Assembly: GCA_021731325.1 (NCBI GenBank)
Contig: JAKFXP010000092.1
Coordinates: 1 to 10,657 of the forward strand
Length of the DNA: 10,657 bases
Direction of reading: 5' to 3'
Source of the DNA: Parcubacteria group bacterium
Lineage (GTDB): Bacteria; Patescibacteriota; Minisyncoccia; Phycocordibacterales; UBA12088
Below are positions 5,771 to 10,657 of the stretch, one piece after another (position 1 is the stretch's first letter; each line of letters begins with the position of its first letter). A program made the position numbers and the translations under genes. The notes below the pieces were generated by a model. That model was not told the DNA's origin. It saw only the letters and a list, made by a program, of their open reading frames with translations, and did no database searches.

Positions 5771-7171
5771 ATGAGAAATCGTTCTCGCACCATTACTATT
5801 GACCTGCGTGGCATCAAGTTTACGCTTCAGGTTATTTTTGCACTCACTGTTCTTTGGGGGGTGGTGCAAGCTACCGTACCGGTCGTGCGGTATGCGCGGG
5901 GCTCTTTTGATGAGACATCGGCAACCGCCTATCAGAATGACACCCCCGTTAATACGCCTGTTGAGTGGGCGCTCGAAACCATCGACCCTTCAAATGTAGC
6001 GACTAATACGGATAGTGCACTCTTGGCGTTGCGTGGCGCGGTGCCAAAAACGGGAAAATTTATACGGGTCAATACCGAAGCCATGACGGTTGGATTGTAT
6101 ACAGAGGGGGTGTTGGTAGAGGAGTTTGATATTGTCCACATACCCCCCACGGATTCACCCGACGCAATTCCGGAAGGAAGTTACTCAATTATGAGCAAGG
6201 AGGCCACCAAGCTTTCGACGCTTACCCTCGTACGATTCCCCCAGTATGTACGGTTCGATGATCGGTTTGCAATTCACGGGCGTCCTACCCAGGCCGGTGG
6301 TGAGGTACAGACAGGAGGGGGTGCCACCGAAGGATCAATCGTCCTCGAGGATACGAATGCGGCAAAAGTGTATACGTTTGCAGAGAAAGGGGTGCCTCTA
6401 TATGTCAAAAAAGGTGCGCTTGATGTGATGCAAGGCAATGAAGACAGCCTCGATCTCGAATCAGGAGGTGCGTTACCAGCGACGAGTGCTCGAGGGTATT
6501 TGGTTACCGATCTCGAAACAGGACAAGTGTACCTCGAAAAGGAGCGGGATTCGATGTTTCCCATCGCTTCAATCACCAAGTTTGTGACCGCTGCAGTCGC
6601 AAGTACGCTCATACCACACACGGACGAGATCAAAGCCCCAAATGGCGAGCAGTACCGTCTCGGTGATTTGCAGTACCTGCTCTTATTACGTTCGGACAAC
6701 GGGGTGGCCAATGCACTTGCGGCGCACGTCGGTACTCGTGAATTTATCTCACACATGAATACGTTTGTTGCATCAATTGGTATGGAGCATACCAGATTTG
6801 CAGACCCCTCGGGATTGTCACCGCAAAACCTCTCAACTACACAAGATCTGACCTTGCTTGCAAAATACTTATATGAGTCCGCGCCATTCATTCTTGACAT
6901 TTCGAGCGAAGAAAACATGACCATTACGAGTAGTGACGGTATGCGCCTTGCACTCGAAAATCAAAATAAACTTGCCGCCGACCCCCATTTTCGAGGTGGG
7001 AAGCTTGGATTTACTGATGAGGCGGGACAAACGTCTCTGGCAATATTTAGCATTCCGGTAGGGAATCAAGTTCGTCCGGTGTCGGTTGCCATATTGGGCT
7101 CAAGTGACTGGAAACAGGATACCCGTACACTATTACGATGGGTATTAGAAAATACCAAAACACGCTATTGA
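5771..7171 (+). CDS. Membrane-anchored YkuD-like / D-Ala-D-Ala carboxypeptidase (S11) fusion
   Basis: A 466-aa protein predicted to act outside the membrane on peptidoglycan. A basic N-terminus precedes a signal anchor at about 17-38, then a linker. Residues about 97-212 look like an L,D-transpeptidase (YkuD) fold: GxYxI (136-140) and AIHGRP with His169, then TEGSIVLEDTNAAKVY where SHGCIRLxNxDA is expected. The catalytic Cys is thus Ser189 and the His two residues before it is Glu187. Residues about 237-455 are an S11 penicillin-binding-protein domain with SITK (267-270, nucleophile Ser267), SDN (308-310) and KLG (411-413) in place of KTG. GFTDEAGQT follows, as in S11 enzymes. The ATG at 5771 is chosen because the earlier in-frame GTG/ATG codons overlap the -10. 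The stop is TGA. The S11 part may be a carboxypeptidase or endopeptidase; the YkuD part is probably not a normal transpeptidase. Confidence 0.88.
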   Translation: MRNRSRTITIDLRGIKFTLQVIFALTVLWGVVQATVPVVRYARGSFDETSATAYQNDTPVNTPVEWALETIDPSNVATNTDSALLALRGAVPKTGKFIRVNTEAMTVGLYTEGVLVEEFDIVHIPPTDSPDAIPEGSYSIMSKEATKLSTLTLVRFPQYVRFDDRFAIHGRPTQAGGEVQTGGGATEGSIVLEDTNAAKVYTFAEKGVPLYVKKGALDVMQGNEDSLDLESGGALPATSARGYLVTDLETGQVYLEKERDSMFPIASITKFVTAAVASTLIPHTDEIKAPNGEQYRLGDLQYLLLLRSDNGVANALAAHVGTREFISHMNTFVASIGMEHTRFADPSGLSPQNLSTTQDLTLLAKYLYESAPFILDISSEENMTITSSDGMRLALENQNKLAADPHFRGGKLGFTDEAGQTSLAIFSIPVGNQVRPVSVAILGSSDWKQDTRTLLRWVLENTKTRY

Positions 7172-7207
7172 TGTATGGTGGATACCACCACTCTTGCATA
7201 CGATTAA

Positions 7208-7231
7208 ACACCCTGCCAACCAGCAGGGTGT
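7208..7231. terminator. Hairpin between convergent genes
   Basis: A 9-bp perfect stem acaccctgc/gcagggtgt with loop caacca lies between the YkuD/S11 gene and the convergent small gene. On the minus strand it is followed by TTTAAT; on the plus strand by GTGTTATC. It could serve both, but the T-tracts are weak. Confidence 0.55.
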
Positions 7232-7234
7232 GTG

Positions 7235-7555
7235 TTATCTACCGTTTTTCATGCGTGGCAAGGTGAGCGTGATTGCCTCATCTCGTTCATCGTGATGATG
7301 TCGAACTGTCACTCCTTCCATAAGACCTCGAAATATGAGTGGTATTCGCAGTGCTACGCGATATGCATTGGGGTGTGTGGGTGTTTCTTCACACACCACA
7401 CCCCCTTCGACACAAACTTCCATACCAGACCCCTCTGTGGTCAATGACACCTCGAGCGTTTGGTCGGGCAAAATATATACATCAGAACCAAAGCGAGGCT
7501 CTACACTCCAGCAAAACGCAATAACAGGAAAGGGTGTTTTGTTACTTACCAACAT
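7235..7555 (-). CDS. Hypothetical protein, 106 aa
   Basis: I do not recognise this protein. It begins MLVSNKTPFPVIAF. It is rich in alternating hydrophobic residues (VYILP, LEVSLTT, MEVCVEGGVVC, YRVALRIPLIF), which suggests a small beta-rich fold. It ends in a charged tail with an HHHDERDE cluster at 86-93. There are three cysteines (15, 48, 55) and no signal peptide or membrane segment. GAGG (cctc at 7563-7566 on the plus strand) lies seven bases before the ATG and is a plausible Shine-Dalgarno. The gene fills an otherwise empty 490-base gap, is convergent with the YkuD/S11 gene and divergent from recJ, and is followed by a hairpin. The competing plus-strand frames look less protein-like. 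It is probably real but not proven. Confidence 0.6.
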   Translation of the reverse strand: MLVSNKTPFPVIAFCWSVEPRFGSDVYILPDQTLEVSLTTEGSGMEVCVEGGVVCEETPTHPNAYRVALRIPLIFRGLMEGVTVRHHHDERDEAITLTLPRMKNGR

Positions 7556-7641
7556 AGCGGTACCTCATGGTTGGGTGACTGAATCTTCACCCACTGTACG
7601 GGTCTTGGGTATGGTGTCAAGGTAAGTCGCTTCGTGTGCCA

Positions 7642-7650
7642 TGGTACACT
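7642..7650 (+). promoter_or_regulatory. Extended -10 of recJ
   Basis: TGGTACACT ends seven bases before the recJ ATG, at the same spacing as at tpiA and within the same 11-mer. The GGAGG immediately after it (7651-7655) lies only two bases from the ATG. That is too close for a normal Shine-Dalgarno and would be largely upstream of the predicted transcription start. Confidence 0.65.
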
Positions 7651-7657
7651 GGAGGAT

Positions 7658-9379
7658 ATGTCAGTATACACCATACGTCCTTCACCTGTGGTACCCGAAA
7701 CGGTACTTGCGCACTATCCAACCCTTGTTCGTGCCCTTCTCCTTGCGCGCGGAGTGGTGACCGATGAAGCTGCGGCGCAATTCATCAATCCGGTGTGGGA
7801 GCGAGATACGCATGATCCATTTCTACTTAAAGATATGCAACGGGTATGTGAGCGGATTACGAAGGCGATGCAGGCAGAAGAGACGATTGTTATTTGGAGT
7901 GATTACGATATGGATGGCATTCCAGGTGCGGTCGTACTCTGGGATTTTTTTCGTATAATTGGGTATACCAACGTGCTGCATCATACGCCCCACCGCAACA
8001 TAGATGGGTTTGGATTAAACCGATCCGGGCTCGACGCGCTCAAAGCACAGGGTGCCACGCTCGTCATTACGGTTGATTGTGGTATTGGGGATGTGGAAAT
8101 GGTGACGTATGCAAACGAGCTCGGTCTTGAGGTCATGGTGACTGATCATCATATACCCGGCGATATACTCCCTCCTGCGTATGCAATTATCAATCCAAAA
8201 CAAAAAGACTGCGCGTACCCCGAACCAATGCTCTGTGGTGCGGGCGTTGCATTCAAATTGGCGCAAGGACTCCTGCTGCATCTTGCCGAACATGCGCCGG
8301 GTACGTACCCACTCCCTGCTCCTGGTTGGGAAAAATGGCTTCTTGATATGGCAGGCATGTCGACCATTGCAGACATGGTACCCTTGCGGGGCGAGAATCG
8401 AGCACTCGCGTACTTTGGACTGGTGGTGCTCCGTAAGTCACGTCGACCAGGACTGCACGCACTCCTTAAAAAAGCAAAGGCAGATCAGAAACATCTCACT
8501 GAAGATGATATTGGTTTTACGATTGCGCCACGTATTAATGCCGCAAGTCGGATGGGGCATGCAAAAGATGCATTCAAACTTCTTGCAACAAACGATCTTG
8601 AAGAGGCTGGTGTGCTTGCAAACGAACTTGATCGCATCAACACCGAACGTAAAACAGTGGTAGCGGTGATGAAGCGCGAGATCAAACGCCGGATCGAACA
8701 TTTGGGCGAACCAAAAAGTGTCATTGTTATGGGGAACCCTGAATGGAAGCCCTCACTCCTCGGTCTTGTTGCGGGAGGACTCGCCGAAGAATTTAATCGA
8801 CCGGTGTTTTTGTGGGGACGTGAAGAGGGAATTACAATTAAAGGATCATGTCGCTCGGGGGGTGGGGTGAGTGTGTATGAGGTCATGAAGTCTGCCGAGG
8901 TGACGTTCATTGAGTGTGGAGGACATGCGCAAGCAGGGGGATTTTCGCTCGCTCAAGAAGAGGTGCATACCCTCGAAGCGGGACTCATTGCCTCGCACAA
9001 AAAAATTGCACAGGAAGGGGTGGTGGCGGAACAAGTTGTAGACGCAGAACTTCGGGTCGAAGATATCACGTGGAATACATACCGGAGCATTGCGCAACTC
9101 GCTCCGTTTGGAGAAGGAAATCCAAAACCAAAATTTATACTTCGTGACGTGATACTCGAAGGGGTACGTACCTTTGGTAAAGGGAACGAACATCTTGAAA
9201 TTTCAATCGGACGCGCACGCGGACGACCACTCAAAGCAATTGCATTTTTTTCGGGACTCGAATCGTTTGGCACTCCGCTTGTCGAAGGTATGTCGGTCTC
9301 GCTCGTCGTGTACTTCGAGGCCTCGTACTTTCGTGGCATCCCCGAATTGCGTCTCCGACTCATTGCTATTGACAAATAG
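7658..9379 (+). CDS. recJ: Single-stranded-DNA-specific exonuclease RecJ
   Basis: A 573-aa 5'-3' exonuclease of the DHH superfamily, active on single-stranded DNA in recombination and repair, using two metal ions. The DHH core is visible: SDYDMDG (81-87; D82, D84, D86), PHRNIDGFGLN (111-121), VDCG (139-142), TDHH (162-165) and TIADMVPL (236-243), then PRINAASRMG (291-300). The DHHA1 domain has SLLGLVAGGLAEEF, KGSCRSGGGVS and GGHAQAGGF (421-429). A C-terminal OB fold follows, with APFGEGNPKPKF (482-493) at its start. Length and motif order match bacterial RecJ. The ATG at 7658 is preferred over the in-frame GTG at 7634, which would precede the -10. The gene appears monocistronic, with its own promoter and a terminator just after the stop. 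Confidence 0.97.
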   Translation: MSVYTIRPSPVVPETVLAHYPTLVRALLLARGVVTDEAAAQFINPVWERDTHDPFLLKDMQRVCERITKAMQAEETIVIWSDYDMDGIPGAVVLWDFFRIIGYTNVLHHTPHRNIDGFGLNRSGLDALKAQGATLVITVDCGIGDVEMVTYANELGLEVMVTDHHIPGDILPPAYAIINPKQKDCAYPEPMLCGAGVAFKLAQGLLLHLAEHAPGTYPLPAPGWEKWLLDMAGMSTIADMVPLRGENRALAYFGLVVLRKSRRPGLHALLKKAKADQKHLTEDDIGFTIAPRINAASRMGHAKDAFKLLATNDLEEAGVLANELDRINTERKTVVAVMKREIKRRIEHLGEPKSVIVMGNPEWKPSLLGLVAGGLAEEFNRPVFLWGREEGITIKGSCRSGGGVSVYEVMKSAEVTFIECGGHAQAGGFSLAQEEVHTLEAGLIASHKKIAQEGVVAEQVVDAELRVEDITWNTYRSIAQLAPFGEGNPKPKFILRDVILEGVRTFGKGNEHLEISIGRARGRPLKAIAFFSGLESFGTPLVEGMSVSLVVYFEASYFRGIPELRLRLIAIDK

Positions 9380-9381
9380 AT

Positions 9382-9412
9382 AAAATCAGGATATTATCCA
9401 TTCTGGTTTTTT
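9382..9412 (+). terminator. Terminator after recJ
   Basis: The stem aaaatcag/ctggtttt (one T-G pair) encloses a smaller ggat/atcc stem and is followed directly by further Ts, six in all. It begins three bases after the recJ stop codon. Confidence 0.75.
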
Positions 9413-9443
9413 ATGATCCGGCACATTCCGGAAGTACTTTTAC

Positions 9444-9449
9444 AGGAGG
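9444..9449 (+). promoter_or_regulatory. Strong Shine-Dalgarno site of the orphan gene
   Basis: AGGAGG lies eight bases before the ATG at 9458. It is the only full consensus site at proper spacing in the window; most other genes here have none. It suggests this gene is translated by a different and probably more efficient route than its neighbours. Its promoter is not obvious. A TATTAT within the recJ terminator (9392-9397) is one candidate. Confidence 0.85.
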
Positions 9450-9457
9450 AATGACTC

Positions 9458-9964
9458 ATGAGTCAAAATAAGTTTGCTCTACTTGTAGACCTCGGTATCA
9501 TCACGATACCCGAAGGTGATCCAGCAACACAGCTCGCTCGGTTCAAGGAAGAGCATGGTGACAAGTTTTATTACTATAACAAAAACATCACCGACGAACA
9601 CTTTTCGAACCCTAGCCGTATCTTACAGTCAGGCGACAAGTTGTGGGTCCGTGCATTTGAGCAAGTAGTTGATGGTACAACCACTTCGGAAGAACGCATG
9701 GCATTCCTTGCCACACAAAAGCCAGTGTACACTGGCGCACAGGGAGCAACCGTCGTCTTCGAACAAAAACATGATCACTTACCGAAAGGTACGTGGTACA
9801 CATCGTTTGATGAAAAAGAACACCTCTGGGAAAATGTCAATAATAGTTACAAAGTCCCACGTTTGTACATCAGTTCGTTTGGTGACTGCGAATTCTGTGT
9901 CAGTGACTTCGAATGCCCTTGCGCCGCTAACGGCGCCTTTTTCTGCTTCTCTGAAGTCAAATAG
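9458..9964 (+). CDS. Orphan 168-aa protein with a cysteine-rich tail
   Basis: No named family can be assigned. It reminds me of hypothetical proteins seen in Parcubacteria genomes with an N-terminus like LLVDLGIITxP and an aromatic, often variable C-terminus; this is memory, unchecked. The body (1-139) is soluble-looking and rich in Tyr, Trp and Lys: FKEEHGDKFYYYNKNITD, then NPSRILQSGDKLWVRAF, TTTSEERMAFLATQKPVYTG and LPKGTWYTSFDEKEHLW. All five cysteines fall in the last 25 residues (C144, C147, C153, C155, C163), spaced C-x2-C-x5-C-x-C-x7-C, ending FFCFSEVK. There is no signal peptide or membrane segment. A strong Shine-Dalgarno and its own strong terminator point to a real, well-expressed single gene. 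Metal binding or disulfides in the tail are possible but unproven. Confidence 0.85.
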   Translation: MSQNKFALLVDLGIITIPEGDPATQLARFKEEHGDKFYYYNKNITDEHFSNPSRILQSGDKLWVRAFEQVVDGTTTSEERMAFLATQKPVYTGAQGATVVFEQKHDHLPKGTWYTSFDEKEHLWENVNNSYKVPRLYISSFGDCEFCVSDFECPCAANGAFFCFSEVK

Positions 9965-9975
9965 CTCTATATCTT

Positions 9976-10012
9976 TGTCACCCACTCTTTGCGAGTGTGG
10001 TGACATTTTTTT
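9976..10012 (+). terminator. Intrinsic terminator of the orphan gene
   Basis: The stem tgtcacc-cactc/gagtg-ggtgaca has 12 pairs with one bulged T, loop tttgc, and is followed by seven Ts. It lies 11 bases after the stop codon and is the most canonical terminator in the window. Confidence 0.93.
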
Positions 10013-10020
10013 ATACGTCG

Positions 10021-10029
10021 TGCTACTAT
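10021..10029 (+). promoter_or_regulatory. Extended -10 of rnhA
   Basis: TGCTACTAT (TG-n plus TACTAT, 5/6 to TATAAT) ends six bases before the rnhA ATG. Transcription is expected to begin at the A of the ATG. No -35 is evident, because the T-tract of the preceding terminator occupies that area. Confidence 0.6.
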
Positions 10030-10035
10030 GTCTCT

Positions 10036-10458
10036 ATGCAAAAAATTATTTTACACACCGATGGGGGTGCGCGTGGCAACCCGGGACCAGCAGGAGCAGG
10101 GTACGTTATCTTTGATGAACACGGCAGCACCCTTAAAGAGGGGGCAACGTACCTGGGACACAACACCAACAACTTTGCTGAATACTCAGCAGTCGTGTTG
10201 GGACTCGAGATGATTGAAAAACATTTTGGAAAAGAAGTCTGTAAAGATATGCAGGTTGTGGTGCGTATGGATTCGGAGCTTGTGTGCCGACAGCTCAATG
10301 GTACCTATCGAGTGAAAAATGAGATACTCAAAACACTCTACCGTGCAGTACTCGATCGGTGTGCCACCACCTTCCCGCACATCACCTTCGAACATGTGCG
10401 ACGCGAGCACAATAAGCATGCCGACAAGTTGTCGAACGATGCGATGGATCAGGCCTAA
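10036..10458 (+). CDS. rnhA: Ribonuclease HI
   Basis: A 140-aa RNase H-fold nuclease that cuts the RNA strand of RNA-DNA hybrids, for example R-loops and primers. The acidic catalytic set is visible: D9 in HTDGGARGNPGPAG, E49 in NNFAEYSAV, D79 in RMDSEL and D130 in HNKHADKLSNDAM. The C-terminal HNKxADxLSNxAM form resembles the shorter RNase HI type found in many Gram-positive bacteria and archaea rather than E. coli RnhA. It lacks an N-terminal hybrid-binding domain. The in-frame stretch before 10036 lies within the terminator and promoter, so the ATG at 10036 is chosen. The next gene begins six bases after the stop, so the two are likely co-transcribed. Confidence 0.95.
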   Translation: MQKIILHTDGGARGNPGPAGAGYVIFDEHGSTLKEGATYLGHNTNNFAEYSAVVLGLEMIEKHFGKEVCKDMQVVVRMDSELVCRQLNGTYRVKNEILKTLYRAVLDRCATTFPHITFEHVRREHNKHADKLSNDAMDQA

Positions 10459-10464
10459 CGAGGT

Positions 10465-10657
10465 ATGCGACAATCCCTCTACACACTGGTCGGGGGATTT
10501 TTAACGGGCGTTGTGTGGCGCTCGTTTTTTGACCCGGGACTTGTGGGAGTTGGCTTAGTACTTCTGGTCGCACTCACCATCCTAGTCGGAATTCGCTCGG
10601 TGCCGTTTCACACTCGAGTATATATCGTTTTATTTTGCTTTGCGGGTGTGCTGGGTG
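10465..10657 (+). CDS. Membrane protein, N-terminal part; probably ComEC/Rec2
   Basis: An open reading frame of 64 complete codons runs off the window end. It starts MRQSLYTLVGGFLTGVVWRSFF and has hydrophobic segments at about 5-18, 25-43 and 52-64. The pattern of a short N-terminal helix, GFLxGxxxRSFF, then closely spaced helices resembles the N-terminus (DUF4131 region) of ComEC, the DNA-uptake channel, which is common in this kind of genome. No diagnostic motif lies within the visible part, so another polytopic membrane protein is possible. GAGG (10460-10463) is only one base from the ATG, too close for a normal Shine-Dalgarno. The gene follows rnhA by six bases. Confidence 0.6.
   Translation, partial: MRQSLYTLVGGFLTGVVWRSFFDPGLVGVGLVLLVALTILVGIRSVPFHTRVYIVLFCFAGVLG

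Noticed and set aside
7335..7625. 96-codon plus-strand reading frame opposite the small hypothetical gene
   Set aside because: It has low-complexity Ser/Thr/Pro composition, no ribosome-binding site, and overlaps the better supported minus-strand gene.
7634..7657. recJ start at GTG 7634
   Set aside because: The start would lie upstream of the -10 element, and the eight extra residues do not resemble RecJ.
1..10657. CRISPR array, insertion sequence, phage or defence genes
   Set aside because: No spaced direct-repeat series, transposase, integrase or known defence motif was found on either strand.

Overview
The window looks like a compact core-genome segment of a Candidate Phyla Radiation (Patescibacteria) bacterium, most likely a Parcubacteria/Kaiserbacteria-type organism. 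This rests on several things seen here: small single-domain housekeeping proteins, very short intergenic gaps, short or absent 5' leaders, tRNA genes without an encoded CCA, and an orphan small protein of a type I loosely associate with that group. TGA ends one clear gene (position 7169), so the code 25 of SR1/Gracilibacteria does not apply. The taxon is inference from memory of gene types, not from a search.

Left part (1-2952), mostly minus strand. Reading right to left: a site-2-type membrane metalloprotease (M50), clpP with a terminator, a damaged copy of tRNA-Gly followed by about 130 bases of nested hairpins, an intact tRNA-Gly(TCC) with a UUCG-type terminator, the AAA+ ATPase rarA, and tRNA-Arg(CCG).

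Middle (2953-5713). Divergent from the protease is rpmB (ribosomal protein bL28) with a strong two-way terminator, then a tpiA-pgk glycolytic operon. It converges on a HIT-family nucleotide hydrolase gene, and the two stop codons overlap.

Right part (5714-10657). A membrane-anchored cell-wall protein joins a YkuD-like domain to a D-Ala-D-Ala carboxypeptidase (S11) domain, and both active sites are altered. A small unknown gene on the minus strand, recJ, an orphan gene with a cysteine-rich tail and the only strong Shine-Dalgarno site, rnhA (RNase HI) and the start of a membrane protein (probably ComEC) follow. RecJ, RNase HI, RarA and the possible ComEC form a loose DNA processing/uptake theme, but they are not one operon.

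No mobile element, CRISPR array or defence system is visible. The observations most worth following are: (1) a recurrent extended -10 motif TGGTACACT placed so close to start codons that many mRNAs should be leaderless or nearly so; (2) the degenerate tRNA-Gly with its hairpin cluster; (3) the YkuD/S11 fusion with Cys-to-Ser and KTG-to-KLG changes; (4) the orphan protein whose five cysteines all lie in its last 25 residues.
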